DNA from: Pirellulimonas nuda
Lineage (GTDB): Bacteria; Planctomycetota; Planctomycetia; Pirellulales; Lacipirellulaceae
NCBI RefSeq assembly: GCF_007750855.1
Contig: NZ_CP036291.1
Span: forward strand, 5,368,905-5,432,904
Direction of reading: 5' to 3'
Length of the DNA: 64,000 bases
Made by a program: the position numbers and the translations under genes. Positions 8,777-18,650 of the stretch are shown here, in pieces. Numbering within the stretch: the first letter of the stretch is position 1; each line of letters begins with the position of its first letter. The notes beneath the pieces are model-generated. The model saw only the letters and a program-made list of their open reading frames with translations, searched no databases and was not told the origin of the DNA.

Positions 8777-11700
8777 CTACGGGGCCGCGCCAGCGGGCCG
8801 CAAGAGCGCTTTAGCGGTCTCGAGCAACGCGGCCGGCGCGTGGCCCCCGCCCGAGCCGCTGCCCGCACCCAGAGGCAGGTAGGCGCTCGACGCGTCGGCC
8901 ACACGCAGGCGCCCCCCCGAGGCCTCGACCAGCTTCCTGACCTTCTGGCTCGACGAATACCCGCACACCAGGTAGTTGTCCTCGCGCCGCACCAGCGTCA
9001 CCCCCCAGCCGTGCGCCCAAACCCGCAGGCGTGCTAGCTCCAGCAACCGCGTCACCGGGTCGGGGATGGGGCCGAAGCGGTCGAGCAGCTCCGCCCCGAA
9101 GTCGTCTACCTCCGCCTCGCTGGTGATCCTCGCCAGACGGCGGTAGAGGTCGATCCGGCTCCGCATGTCGCCGGCGTACTCGGCGGTCAAGAAGGCCTCG
9201 ACAGGGAGGTCGATGGTGACGTCCACCATCTCGCGGGGCGCCATCTTCTTGAGCCGACGGACCGCCTTCTCCAAGAGCTGGCAGTACATCTCGTAGCCCA
9301 CCATCGCGATGTGGCCCGACTGCTCGGTCCCCAGCAGGTTGCCGGCGCCGCGGATCTCCAGGTCGCGCATCGCCAGGGCGAAGCCGGCGCCCAACTGGTT
9401 GAACTCCTCGATCGCCCGCAGCCGGCGGGCCGCCTCGGGGGTGAGCCGGCGGTCCTCGTCCACCAGCAGGTAGCAGTAGGCACGCCGCTGGGCGCGGCCC
9501 ACGCGTCCCCGCAGTTGGTGCAGGTCCGCCAGCCCGTAGCGGTCGGCGTCGTCGATGAACATCGTGTTGGCGTTGGGGATGTCGAGCCCACTCTCGATGA
9601 TCGTGGTCGCTAGCAGCACGTCGTACTCGTGCCGCACGAAGCGGGTCATCACTTCTTCCAGCTCGTGCTCGTTCATCTGCCCGTGCCCGACGCAGACGCG
9701 GGCTTCCGGAACGATTTCTTCGATCCGGGCCGCCACCTTGAGGATGTCGTGCACGCGGTTGTGAACAAAGTAAGCCTGCCCGCCGCGGTTGAGCTCCCGC
9801 AACAACGCGTGGCGGATCATCTCGTCACTGAACCTCGAGACGCGCGTCTCGACCGCCAAACGATCGGCCGGCGGCGTTTCTAGGTTGGAGATGCTGCGTA
9901 CGCCCAACAGCGCCATGTGCAGCGTCCGCGGGATCGGGGTCGCCGTCATGGTGAGCACGTCCACGGCCGAGCGTAGCGCCTTGAGCCGCTCCTTCACCGC
10001 CACGCCGAAGCGTTGTTCCTCGTCGATGATCAGCAGCCCCAGATTGTTGAACTCAACATCCGCCGAGGCGAGCCGGTGCGTGCCGATCAGGATGTCGAGT
10101 GAGCCCTCCTTGGCCCGCTTGATCAGCTTGGTCTGCTCCCCCTTGGTGCAAAATCGCGAGAGCGAGGCGATCTCGAACGGGAACTCCGCCATCCGCTCGC
10201 GGAACGTGCGGCCGTGCTGCTCAACCAGCACCGTGGTGGGCGCCAGCACGGCGACTTGGTAGCCGGCGTCCACCGCCTTGAACGCGGCCCGCATCGCCAC
10301 CTCGGTCTTGCCGAAGCCGACGTCGCCGCACAGCAGCCGGTCCATGCTGCGCGGGGCCTGCATGTCGTCCTTGATCGCCTCCAGGGCGGTTAGCTGGTCG
10401 GGGGTCTCTTGGTAGGGGAACGCCGCGTCGAACTCCTGCTGCCAGTGCGTGTCGCTGGGGAAGCTGACGCCGGGCCGCGCGTCGCGCCGGGCTTGCAGTT
10501 CCAGCATGTCCGCGGCGAGGTCGGTGGTGGCCCGCTCGGCCGCTTCTTTCTGCCGGACCCACGCCTTGCCGCCGATCCGCGCCAGCGGCGGCTTGAGCTT
10601 CTTGCCGCCGACGTATTTCTGCACCAGCTCGATCTTCGACGCCGGCACGTAGATCCGCGTGCCGCCGAAGTACTCTAGCTCTAGGTGCTCCTCGGCGGCC
10701 CCCTCTTTCTCCAGCAGCTTGATGCCGCGGTAGCGGCCGATGCCGTGCGTGATGTGGACGATCAGGTCCCCCTCACGCAGCTCCAGGAACGAGTCGATCG
10801 CCCGCGCCGCGACCTGCCGGATCGAGCCCCGCACCACGTCGTGCCGATTGAACAGCTCGGAGCTGCTCAGCACCACCGCGTTGCGGCCGACGTAGCGGAA
10901 CCCCTCGCCGAGCTGCCCCACCACCAGCCGCAGCCGGTCTTCGGTTGCTAGCGGGCTGTCGGCAAACAGCTCCGCCAGGCGTTCGGTGTCTGCCTCGGTA
11001 GGGCAGACGATGAATACCTCGTTCTTGTCCGCGACCGATTCCAGCTCGTTACGCACCTTGTGCACGTCGCCGCTGAACCGCTCCACCGACTCGAAGCCCA
11101 GGTGCTGCGTCTCCTCCAGCGACCCGGCCGGCACCCCCGCGGCAGTAACGCTGGGGAACTTATAGACCTCAGCCAGGGTCGTTCGCACGCTGTGGCAGTC
11201 ACGCGGGCGGGTCGAACGTTCGAGGTAGAACCGCCCTTCTTCGGCGATGTCGGCCGGCTCGATCAGCAAGAACCAAGTATCGGGGGCGAGGAACGCCGTG
11301 AAGTGCGAGCGGTCCGAGGCGCCCGGCTTGAGCATGGTGAGCGGCGCGTGGTCGAGCGCGCCCAGGCTCCGCTGCGTGGCGACCTCGAAGGGGCGGATCG
11401 ATTCGACCTCGTCGCCGAACAGCTCGATCCGCAACGGGTGCTCGGCGTCGGGGGCGAAGACGTCGAGGATGCCGCCCCGTACCGCGAACTCGCCCGGCAG
11501 CTCCACCGCAGAGGTTTGCGCGCCCCCCTGCGCCAGCAGCCACTCCCGCCAAGCGTCTGCGTCGAAGGACTCGCCAACCCGCACGCTGCGGGTGGCGCCC
11601 GCCAGAGCGTCTCTTGCCGGGGTGGGCTGCATCAACGCCTGGATGCTGGTGACGACCAGCTTCGGCCGATCGAGCCGCTGGGCGCCCGAAAGCGCCGCTA

Positions 11701-12061
11701 GGCTGCGCAGCCTCAGCCCAAAAGTCTCGTCGTGGGCGACGCGTTGGTCGGGCTCTGTCTCCCAGGCAGGGAAACGCGCGACGCGTCCCGGCGCGAACAG
11801 CGGGAGCGCTCCGGCCAGCGGGTCGACGTCTGCCTGCCGCGGGCACACCACCACCAGGGCGCCGGGCGCCCGGCCGGCTAGCGCCGCCGCGACCAGTGCG
11901 CGCGAAGCCCCCCAGACGCCCCCCAGCGTGCCGCTCTGCCCCGCTGCCAGGCAATCCGCAACACGCGCCAGGCCGGAGTCCTGCGCAAGATAGTCGGCCA
12001 GCCCGCGGAGCCGACCGGGGTCGGCCGCCTCCGCGCCGGCTACGGGAGCCGTTTGCTTCAC
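8777..12061 (-). CDS. mfd: Transcription-repair coupling factor Mfd
   Basis: 1094 residues, usual length. Mfd removes RNA polymerase stalled at DNA damage and recruits UvrA. Domains in order: UvrB-homology module (about 1-350), RNAP-interacting domain near residue 435 (HITHGIGRYRGIKLL), RecG-like helicase core with Walker A GDVGFGKTE near 579, DEEQ box near 679 and TATPIPRTL, then the C-terminal TRCF domain (IDLPVEAFLTAEYAG). The start codon is GTG. The last 30 residues form a Gly/Ser/Ala-rich tail. The 305 bp upstream, up to trkH, hold its promoter. Confidence 0.95.
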   Translation of the reverse strand: MKQTAPVAGAEAADPGRLRGLADYLAQDSGLARVADCLAAGQSGTLGGVWGASRALVAAALAGRAPGALVVVCPRQADVDPLAGALPLFAPGRVARFPAWETEPDQRVAHDETFGLRLRSLAALSGAQRLDRPKLVVTSIQALMQPTPARDALAGATRSVRVGESFDADAWREWLLAQGGAQTSAVELPGEFAVRGGILDVFAPDAEHPLRIELFGDEVESIRPFEVATQRSLGALDHAPLTMLKPGASDRSHFTAFLAPDTWFLLIEPADIAEEGRFYLERSTRPRDCHSVRTTLAEVYKFPSVTAAGVPAGSLEETQHLGFESVERFSGDVHKVRNELESVADKNEVFIVCPTEADTERLAELFADSPLATEDRLRLVVGQLGEGFRYVGRNAVVLSSSELFNRHDVVRGSIRQVAARAIDSFLELREGDLIVHITHGIGRYRGIKLLEKEGAAEEHLELEYFGGTRIYVPASKIELVQKYVGGKKLKPPLARIGGKAWVRQKEAAERATTDLAADMLELQARRDARPGVSFPSDTHWQQEFDAAFPYQETPDQLTALEAIKDDMQAPRSMDRLLCGDVGFGKTEVAMRAAFKAVDAGYQVAVLAPTTVLVEQHGRTFRERMAEFPFEIASLSRFCTKGEQTKLIKRAKEGSLDILIGTHRLASADVEFNNLGLLIIDEEQRFGVAVKERLKALRSAVDVLTMTATPIPRTLHMALLGVRSISNLETPPADRLAVETRVSRFSDEMIRHALLRELNRGGQAYFVHNRVHDILKVAARIEEIVPEARVCVGHGQMNEHELEEVMTRFVRHEYDVLLATTIIESGLDIPNANTMFIDDADRYGLADLHQLRGRVGRAQRRAYCYLLVDEDRRLTPEAARRLRAIEEFNQLGAGFALAMRDLEIRGAGNLLGTEQSGHIAMVGYEMYCQLLEKAVRRLKKMAPREMVDVTIDLPVEAFLTAEYAGDMRSRIDLYRRLARITSEAEVDDFGAELLDRFGPIPDPVTRLLELARLRVWAHGWGVTLVRREDNYLVCGYSSSQKVRKLVEASGGRLRVADASSAYLPLGAGSGSGGGHAPAALLETAKALLRPAGAAP

Positions 12062-12366
12062 GCCGAAAGTCTATCGGATCGCGCCCCTGCCCTCCTAGGG
12101 AACAAGCGGCCCCTACGCGCCCCCTCGCCCACGCCCCCCAGAGCCTCGGCGGGCGTCCGCGTGCCCGCCCAGGGACGCCGGCCCGCTCCACCGGGGGCCG
12201 TGCATCCTGCGGCGACCCTTGGCCGGGGGAGCGAAACCGGCTGTCCAACGCCGCGATCGGGCCGCGGCGGTCTATTTCGACTCTCGGCCGGTTTTGGTAG
12301 AACCCCCCGACAGGTCCGCCTCGCACCGGGGCCCCCCCGTGTCACCAACGCCGCACGTTTGCCCGC
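12062..12366. other. Intergenic region between divergent mfd and trkH
   Basis: About 305 bp of GC-rich DNA with no supported gene. It must hold promoters for both divergent genes. The only AT-richer pocket is around 12268-12300, just upstream of trkH. No convincing -35/-10 pair or hairpin was recognised. Confidence 0.5.
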
Positions 12367-13755
12367 ATGGCCAAAGTTACCGGTCCCGTCGCCCAGTACC
12401 CGGCGCGGGCCTCGCTCATTTGCTACGTCGGCCTGATCGTCGTCGGTTGGTTGGCCCTGATGGTCCCCGCTTGCCGGGTTGATAGCGCCCTCCCTATCTC
12501 GGTAGACGACGCGCTTTTCACCGCAACCAGCGCCGTGTGTGTTACGGGCTTGATCGTCCGCGACACCGCCACGGAGTTCTCCTTCCTGGGGCAACTGGTG
12601 ATCTTGGCGCTGATCCAGGTGGGCGGGGTCGGGATCATGACGGTCACCACCTTCATCGTGATCCAGTTCGACCGCCAGAGCAGCCTGCGGCAACGCGCCC
12701 TGCTGGCGGAAACGATCGGCGCCGCCGAGGGGAAAACCACCGACCTCCGGCGGATCTTGGCGCGCGTGCTGTTGTTTGCGGCGCTGTTCGAGGCGGTTGG
12801 CGCCCTGCTGCTGTTCGCGCACGCAACGCTCTGGCTGCGGCGCCCTGTATTGGAATCGGCGTGGCATTCGATTTTTCATTCGGTGTCCGCGTTCTGCAAC
12901 GCAGGGTTTGCGTTGGAGACCAACAGCCTGGAGGGCTACCGGGGCGACTGGGGCGTCAATCTGATCATCGCCGTGCTTATCATCTCCGGCGGCCTGGGCT
13001 TTCCCGTCATCCTCGACATCCAGCGCAACCTTAAGTTTGGCCTCCGCGACGGTTGGAACCGGCTGCAGCTCCACTCGAAACTCATGCTCACCGGCACCGG
13101 CGTTTTGCTGGTGCTGGGCGCCGTCGCGATCCTGCTGCTGGAGTGGAACAACGCCCTGGTGCGGATGCCCTGGCACGAGCGGGTGCTGGTGTCGTGTTTC
13201 CAATCGGTCACCTGCCGGACCGCCGGTTTCAACACCATCCCGATGGGTTCGCTCAGCAACGCGTCGCTGCTGGTGAGCATGCTGCTGATGATGATCGGCG
13301 CCGGCCCGTGCTCTACCGCGGGTGGGTTTAAGGTGACCACAGCCGCCATCCTGCTGGTGCGGGCGTGGAACACCTTCCGCGGCTACACCCGTGTGAACCT
13401 CTGGCGCCGCACGCTGCCAGACGAGAGCATCGACCGGGCGAACGCCACGCTGATGCTGTTTGTCGCCATCGCGGTCACGGCGTTGATTATGTTGCTGTCG
13501 ATTGAATCGCCCGACCCGGAGCAGTTCTCGACGCGCAACTCTTTTATGCAGTATTCCTTCGAGGTGATCTCGGCGCTCGGGACGGTGGGTTTGAGCACGG
13601 GCATCACGGCGTTTGTGAGCGTCCCGGGCCGGCTGGTGCTGATCGCGCTGATGCTGTTGGGCAGGTTGGGGCCGATCTCGACGTTCGTCGCCCTCTCGCA
13701 CGGCGAACGCCGCAACCCGGTACAATTCGTCAACGAAGAACCCCTGGTAGGCTAA
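12367..13755 (+). CDS. trkH: Potassium uptake protein, TrkH/KtrB membrane subunit
   Basis: 462 residues of an integral membrane K+ translocator built from four M1-P-M2 repeats. Selectivity-loop glycine motifs are visible in each repeat: TSAVCVTGL, SAFCNAGFAL, CRTAGFNTI and SALGTVGLSTG. Basic charges between segments (RRILARVL, RNLKFGLRD) fit the cytoplasmic loops. The length is nearer KtrB than E. coli TrkH. It is followed 27 bp later by the RCK-domain regulator at 13783, the expected partner, giving a two-gene K+ uptake operon. Confidence 0.9.
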   Translation: MAKVTGPVAQYPARASLICYVGLIVVGWLALMVPACRVDSALPISVDDALFTATSAVCVTGLIVRDTATEFSFLGQLVILALIQVGGVGIMTVTTFIVIQFDRQSSLRQRALLAETIGAAEGKTTDLRRILARVLLFAALFEAVGALLLFAHATLWLRRPVLESAWHSIFHSVSAFCNAGFALETNSLEGYRGDWGVNLIIAVLIISGGLGFPVILDIQRNLKFGLRDGWNRLQLHSKLMLTGTGVLLVLGAVAILLLEWNNALVRMPWHERVLVSCFQSVTCRTAGFNTIPMGSLSNASLLVSMLLMMIGAGPCSTAGGFKVTTAAILLVRAWNTFRGYTRVNLWRRTLPDESIDRANATLMLFVAIAVTALIMLLSIESPDPEQFSTRNSFMQYSFEVISALGTVGLSTGITAFVSVPGRLVLIALMLLGRLGPISTFVALSHGERRNPVQFVNEEPLVG

Positions 13756-13782
13756 CGCCCAACCGCAACCGCTGAACTTGCT

Positions 13783-14448
13783 ATGGCCGAATACAAACAC
13801 TTTGTCGTTATCGGGCTCGGGTCGTTCGGCAGCGCGCTGGCGCGGCGGCTGAGCGAGCACGGCGGGCGTGTGACCGGCATGGACCAGAGCGAGGACCGGG
13901 TGGAGTCGCTCAAGGACGCCCTCTACGAAGCGGTAATCGGCGACGCCCGCGAAGCAGAGACCCTAGCCCACCTGCCGATCGCCACCGCCTCGGCGGTGTT
14001 TATCAGCATGGGGGAAGACATCACCCAGTCGCTGCTGGCCACCCTGCACGCGAAGGAGCTCAAAGCGCGGCAGATCATCGTTAAAGGGGTGACCGAGGAG
14101 CACGGGCGGATCCTCAAGGCGTTGGGGGTAGACCGGGTGATCTTCCCCGAGACAGAGATCGCCAGGCAGCTCGCCGACCGGATCACGTTCCCCAACGTGA
14201 TCGACTGGCTGCCGATCGACCCGGAGTACAGCTTCCTAGAGATCGCGGTCCCCGATTCGTACGCGGGCAAGACCCTTCAAGAGATTCAGGTCCGCAAGAA
14301 GTTCAACGTGTGGGTGGTCGGCGTGAAGGACGCCCTGACCGGAAAGCTGGCGATGTTCCCGGACGGCCAGTACACCCTCTCGGCCGACCAGGTGCTGCTG
14401 GTCGTCGGCAAGCAGGTCGACGTGAGCAAGATGGCCGACTTCAAGTAG
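13783..14448 (+). CDS. trkA: Potassium uptake regulatory protein, TrkA/KtrA (RCK domains)
   Basis: 221 residues, the size of KtrA. The N-terminal RCK_N Rossmann domain opens FVVIGLGSFGSALARRLSE, the nucleotide-binding GxGxFG motif, and ends its first sheet with the acidic GMDQSED. The C-terminal RCK_C (about 135-221) contains LEIAVPDSYAGKTLQEIQVR. This cytoplasmic ring gates the adjacent TrkH/KtrB channel in response to ATP/ADP or NAD(H). It is co-directional with trkH. Confidence 0.9.
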   Translation: MAEYKHFVVIGLGSFGSALARRLSEHGGRVTGMDQSEDRVESLKDALYEAVIGDAREAETLAHLPIATASAVFISMGEDITQSLLATLHAKELKARQIIVKGVTEEHGRILKALGVDRVIFPETEIARQLADRITFPNVIDWLPIDPEYSFLEIAVPDSYAGKTLQEIQVRKKFNVWVVGVKDALTGKLAMFPDGQYTLSADQVLLVVGKQVDVSKMADFK

Positions 14449-14544
14449 CCTCTGACCGCGCGGGGCAGCAGCGCCGCGGTTTACCCCGCTGCTCTTCATG
14501 CCGCAACGCGGTTCGGGCCTCGTGGGCCTCACGCCTCGTGGGCC

Positions 14545-14790
14545 TCACACCTCGCCCGCGTCGAACAAGAACCGATCGACGCACGCCAGCGCCCCCAGCG
14601 CCACCGAGAACCCGACGCACGCCGCGGCCGCGATCGCGCAATGCTGAAAGCACTGCCAGGCGACGATCTCGTCGCTGCGCACCTTGAACCAAGTGATCGC
14701 CAGATAGGCCGCCCACCCGGCCGCGATCCACGCCATGAGCATCGCGATCCAGGCCGCCATTTCTACCGTCCGCTCGAATAGCCAAGCCAT
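14545..14790 (-). CDS. Small two-helix membrane protein, unknown
   Basis: 81 residues with two clear hydrophobic segments: residues about 10-32 (MAAWIAMLMAWIAAGWAAYLA) and about 46-70 (CAIAAAACVGFSVALGALA). A short charged loop (KVRSDEIVAW) separates them. No family was recognised. It is convergent with trkA and isolated from other genes. The start context (AGATGG about 8 bp upstream) is weak. Codon use resembles the neighbours, so it is probably real. Confidence 0.55.
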   Translation of the reverse strand: MAWLFERTVEMAAWIAMLMAWIAAGWAAYLAITWFKVRSDEIVAWQCFQHCAIAAAACVGFSVALGALACVDRFLFDAGEV

Positions 14791-15118
14791 TTTGCAACCA
14801 TCTGGTGTGTAGGGTGACCGGTTCTGTCGTCAGAACCCTCAGGATTTTAGCCCCTGAGGTCGGCCTCCGCAAAGCCGCCAAGCACGTCATGAAAAGGGAG
14901 CGTCTGAACCCGATGGGCCGCGATTCATGCCGCACCGGGGCGTCAATTCATGCGTCGCGCCGATTGTTTTAGGCTATTACTCACGTTTTCTTACACAAAA
15001 CAGCACTATCTGCGGCGGCGGGGCTTTATCTAATCGACGCGTGTGTCATATTTTGACATAGGGCGAATCAGCATCGCTGGGTCGCAATTTAACTCCACTG
15101 GGCTTGCTTGAGGAAGAC
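14791..15118. promoter_or_regulatory. AT-richer intergenic region upstream of the Lys-rich protein gene
   Basis: 328 bp without a gene. It contains the lowest-GC stretch of this part of the window (about 14960-15100), as expected of a promoter. A small inverted repeat TGTCA-tattt-TGACA lies at 15044-15058, possibly an operator. No -35/-10 pair with good spacing was identified. Confidence 0.35.
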
Positions 15119-15457
15119 ATGGCTAAGAAGAAGGCCGCTACCGCGGTGAACAAGAGCGAAGAGATCCGTAAGTATCGCGACGCTCATAAGACGGCGCGTC
15201 CGAAGGACATCGTCGATGGCCTGAAGGCCGCCGGCGTCGAAGTGTCGCCGGCGCTGGTGAGCAACGTCTTGGGCGCCAAGAAGAAGCGGGTCAAGAAGCG
15301 GGTGAGCGCCAAGCCGGGACCGAAGGCCAAGGCGTCCGCCGCCGGCGGCGAGTCCGTCAAGGTAGACGCCCTGATCGAAGCCGCTGGGTTCGCGGCCAAG
15401 GTGGGTGGCGTCGACAAGGCGCAATCGATCTTGAAGACGCTCGGCCGCCTCAAGTAG
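15119..15457 (+). CDS. Small Lys/Ala-rich putative DNA-binding protein
   Basis: 112 residues. ATG 15119 follows the ribosome site GAGGAAG by a few bases, so the frame upstream to 15104 is not used. Residues about 14-50 (EEIRKYRDAHKTARPKDIV then LKAAGVEVSPALVSNVLG) look like a helix-turn-helix. They are followed by a basic linker (KKKRVKKRVSAKPGPKAKA) and a second helical segment to the end. This resembles nucleoid-associated proteins but no named family is certain. It is monocistronic with its own promoter region and downstream hairpins, consistent with high expression. Confidence 0.7.
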   Translation: MAKKKAATAVNKSEEIRKYRDAHKTARPKDIVDGLKAAGVEVSPALVSNVLGAKKKRVKKRVSAKPGPKAKASAAGGESVKVDALIEAAGFAAKVGGVDKAQSILKTLGRLK

Positions 15458-15527
15458 GCCGGCGTCGCAAGTAGTCTGCAATGCTTTCACCCCGCAGCTA
15501 CACAGGGCAGCAGTAAACCTAGGCCGC

Positions 15528-15588
15528 ATCAATAAGGTGCGGCGCTAGCGCTGGGCATGGGCCGGGGGTATGGATATACCCTCGGCCC
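15528..15588 (+). terminator. Two hairpins downstream of the Lys-rich protein gene
   Basis: A first stem GCCGCA/TGCGGC lies at about 15529-15549. A second, longer stem GGGCCGgGGGTA/TACCCtCGGCCC lies at 15558-15587. The second is strong but has no T-run after it. They lie between genes converging from both sides, so a bidirectional terminator is plausible. Confidence 0.45.
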
Positions 15589-15710
15589 GAATGCCTAGGC
15601 GCCCCCTTCTGGGTGGCGATCCCCGGGTCGTTTAGTCGGCCAGTCATCGGGCCGGTCGAAAACTGGCGTTACGACTTCTGGCCCAGTCGACCGCACGCGC
15701 CGGCGGGCGA

Positions 15711-17642
15711 TTAGCCCAACAAGCCGCGTTCTTCGAGCATCTTCACGACACGGTTGGCGCACTCGTCGAAGCTTAGTTCGTGCGTCGGCAGCACCAGGTC
15801 GGGCTCAGCGGGCGGCTCGTACTCTGCGTTCACGCCGGGCAGGCTGGCGATCTCGCCGGCGTCTGCTTTGGCGTAGGCCCCCTCGGTGTCGTGGGCCCGG
15901 CACCAATCGGCCGGCGCCGACACGTGGGCCACGATAAACCGCTCACGCCCCACGACGTCGGCCGCCCGTTGGCGGACCGCCTCAAACGGCGCCGTAAACG
16001 CCGCGATCACGATCACCCCGGCGTCGTTAAACAGCTTCGCCACCTCCGCGGCGCGCCGGACGTTTTCGCTGCGGTCGTCGATCGAAAAGCCCAAGTCACG
16101 GCTCACGCCGCGGCGGAGCGATTGGCCGTCGAGCACCGCGACCGCACGGCCGCGATCAAAGAGCTTCCGCTCAACCGCGTTGGCGATGGGCGTCTTGCCC
16201 GCGGCGGTCAGCCCCGTCAGCAGCACCGTAGCGGGCTTCTGTCCGTAGCGGGCCTCGCGCTGTTGGGCGGTGACATTGCTCTCGCGTTCTTGCAGACTAT
16301 CGGCGGCCTCGTCGTCCCAGTGGTCGGACGCGTCGACACTGGCGCGGTCGAGGATCATCCCCGCGCCGACGGTCACGTTCGTCACCCGGTCGATCAGGAT
16401 GAAAGCGCCCGTCGAGCGGTTCGAGCGGTAGCCGTCAAACGCGATCGGCTGGTTGAGCTTGATATGGCAACGGCCGATCTCGTTCAGCGCCAGGGTCGGC
16501 GTGTCCGCCCGGTGGAGCGTGTTCACGTCGATGCGGTAGCGGAGCGTGCTGATCCGTCCCGGCGCCACCTTCGAAGCGTGCTTGATCAGGTACTCCTTGC
16601 CCGGCGTGAGCGGGTCGTCGCTCATCCACACGACCGTGGCCTCGAATTTGTCCGCGACCGACGGCAGGTTGTCGGGCCGGACCAGCATGTCGCCCCGGCT
16701 GACGTCGATCTCGTCTTCCAGGGTGAGCGTCACCGCCAGCGGCGCAAACGCCTCGTCCAGCTCGCCGTCGAAGGTGACGATCGACTTCACCTTGCTGCGG
16801 CGCTTGGACGGCAGGGCGAGCACCTCGTCCCCCTTGCGGACCTTGCCAGACGCGATGGTGCCGCAGAAGCCGCGGAAGTCGAGGTTGGGCCGGTTGACGT
16901 ACTGCACCGGGAGGCGGAAGTCGATCAGGTTGCGGTCGGACGCGATGTGCACGTTCTCCAGGTGGTGCATCAGCGTCGACCCCTCGTACCACGGCATCTT
17001 CTCGCTGTGGGCGATCAGGTTCTCTCCCTTGAGCGCGCTAATCGGCACGAAGTGCTGGTCGGGCATCTCCAGGCGGGTGGCGAACTCGCGGTAGTCTCGC
17101 TTGATCTCCTCGAACCGCTCCTCGGAGTAGTCCACCAGGTCCATTTTGTTCACGGCGATCAACACGTGCTTGATGCCCAGCAGCGACACGATGAACGAGT
17201 GCCGCCGGGTCTGCGTCATCACGCCGTGCCGGGCGTCGACGAGGATGATCGCCAGGTCGCACGTGCTGGCGCCGGTCGCCATGTTGCGTGTGTACTGCTC
17301 GTGTCCCGGGCAGTCGGCGATAATGAACTTGCGCTTGGCGGTTGAGAAGTAGCGGTACGCCACGTCGATCGTGATCCCCTGCTCCCGCTCGGCCTTGAGG
17401 CCGTCGGTCAACAGCGCCGGGTCGAACCCGCCGCCTGTCGTGCCGTGCGTCGCCGAAGCGGCCTGCACCGCAGCGAGCTGGTCCTCGTAGATCATCTTCG
17501 ACTCATAGAGCAGCATCCCGATGAGCGTGCTCTTGCCGTCGTCGACGCTGCCGCAGGTGAGAAACCGGAGGAGCTCCTTGTTCTCGTGCTGCTGCAGGTA
17601 GGCATCGATGTCGGTGGCGATTAGATCGGATTGGTGGCTCAT
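15711..17642 (-). CDS. cysNC: Bifunctional sulfate adenylyltransferase subunit 1 / adenylylsulfate kinase (CysN-CysC fusion)
   Basis: 643 residues. CysN is the GTPase that drives APS formation by CysD; CysC phosphorylates APS to PAPS. The GTPase part (about 1-460) shows G1 [10 protein letters not shown]3 [12 protein letters not shown] and G4 NKMDLVD. The kinase part (about 468-643) shows the P-loop [23 protein letters not shown] and [17 protein letters not shown]. The kinase is divergent: the usual DGDNVR is DGQSLR, and the Ser of the family's SPHR motif is Ala (FTAPFE). Its partner cysD is not adjacent but 1.7 kb upstream, beyond three other genes. All are on the same strand, so co-transcription is possible. 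Confidence 0.92.
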   Translation of the reverse strand: MSHQSDLIATDIDAYLQQHENKELLRFLTCGSVDDGKSTLIGMLLYESKMIYEDQLAAVQAASATHGTTGGGFDPALLTDGLKAEREQGITIDVAYRYFSTAKRKFIIADCPGHEQYTRNMATGASTCDLAIILVDARHGVMTQTRRHSFIVSLLGIKHVLIAVNKMDLVDYSEERFEEIKRDYREFATRLEMPDQHFVPISALKGENLIAHSEKMPWYEGSTLMHHLENVHIASDRNLIDFRLPVQYVNRPNLDFRGFCGTIASGKVRKGDEVLALPSKRRSKVKSIVTFDGELDEAFAPLAVTLTLEDEIDVSRGDMLVRPDNLPSVADKFEATVVWMSDDPLTPGKEYLIKHASKVAPGRISTLRYRIDVNTLHRADTPTLALNEIGRCHIKLNQPIAFDGYRSNRSTGAFILIDRVTNVTVGAGMILDRASVDASDHWDDEAADSLQERESNVTAQQREARYGQKPATVLLTGLTAAGKTPIANAVERKLFDRGRAVAVLDGQSLRRGVSRDLGFSIDDRSENVRRAAEVAKLFNDAGVIVIAAFTAPFEAVRQRAADVVGRERFIVAHVSAPADWCRAHDTEGAYAKADAGEIASLPGVNAEYEPPAEPDLVLPTHELSFDECANRVVKMLEERGLLG

Positions 17643-17686
17643 TTGCGATGGACCCGAGACGGGATGACGGAAACGGTAGAAGGGAT

Positions 17687-18541
17687 TTACTCGCGTGCGA
17701 CGCTATCGAGAGCGGACTTCGCGGCACTCTGGACGTCTTCTGCTATGAGCATTGTTTTTTCGTTTGACGAGCTCCAGTAGGGCCGAAAGCCCGGCGCAAC
17801 ATCTTTGACACTCAACGCGACGTCAATTTCGTCTAGGGACCTCTTGTCCGCGAGCTTCGAAAGGCAATGGATAGCGTGTATGCGTTCGCAGGCGTCGCCG
17901 TTCCTGAGTTGCTGAACGTAGTGCTCACGCCACTCCAATGTCCGCGGCACCAGCAAGCTGAACAATTCGTCTGTTGACTCGAACGGGAACTGAATGTCTG
18001 CGCGCACCATTAAACCCTGTTCCTCGATCAATTCGGGCCCTGGCCGCCAAGGAGTGCGTGACGACTCCGGCAGCTCGACAGGCGGGGACGCTTGAATTCG
18101 GTCATTGATCGCATCGATCAACTCCGAAGCTGTCAATAGCACGCGTCCAAACTGGGTCACGCCGTAGGAACTCCCGTGCATGCTTTGCTTTGTGACCATA
18201 GATAGCGGGCGCCCTATCCCAATTTCCCCCAGCAAGAGCGAGCCCTCGCTAACGAATACGACGCGCTGCTTGCCACCTTTCGGAGGGATGCGCCAGGACA
18301 CACGGGTCTCCGGCGGTCTGAGATCGGAGCCGATGGCTTCACCGTCACCCTTGAGTGCAACAAGCACCCTAAGATCTGCGTCCTCATGCTCAACGATCGC
18401 GATGATGTCACTGTTATCGACCAGCCACTCGACGGTTGGGATGCCGTACCAGTTGTAGTCGCCCTGGGCATGGGTCGCGACCAGCGAGGCTACGACGCAC
18501 CCAACCACGCACATGGCATTGCACTTTCGTCGGGCAATCAT
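17687..18541 (-). CDS. Secreted protein of unknown function inside the cys cluster
   Basis: 284 residues from ATG 18541, chosen because a signal peptide starts there ([26 protein letters not shown]); the longer frame adds unrelated residues. The mature part begins with a domain containing [16 protein letters not shown], suggestive of a small beta-rich module, and ends with a helical region around [20 protein letters not shown] that looks HEAT-like. No family was recognised. Its base composition is visibly lower in GC than the flanking cys genes, hinting at a different origin. It lies 45 bp upstream of cysNC. Confidence 0.6.
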   Translation of the reverse strand: MIARRKCNAMCVVGCVVASLVATHAQGDYNWYGIPTVEWLVDNSDIIAIVEHEDADLRVLVALKGDGEAIGSDLRPPETRVSWRIPPKGGKQRVVFVSEGSLLLGEIGIGRPLSMVTKQSMHGSSYGVTQFGRVLLTASELIDAINDRIQASPPVELPESSRTPWRPGPELIEEQGLMVRADIQFPFESTDELFSLLVPRTLEWREHYVQQLRNGDACERIHAIHCLSKLADKRSLDEIDVALSVKDVAPGFRPYWSSSNEKTMLIAEDVQSAAKSALDSVARE

Positions 18542-18650
18542 CCTGGAGTCTCCGGGGCTCACAAAGCGGTCCGATGAAACAACCGTCCCATTTCCATCGA
18601 CTTCGCCGCGTCGCATTTCAAGGCCTGCTCCCGCAACTTGCTAGCCATGG

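Noticed and set aside
12058-13860. 600-codon antisense frame across trkH
   Set aside because: High GC leaves long stop-free frames in the antisense; the composition is His/Gln/Arg-rich and it overlaps a clear trkH.
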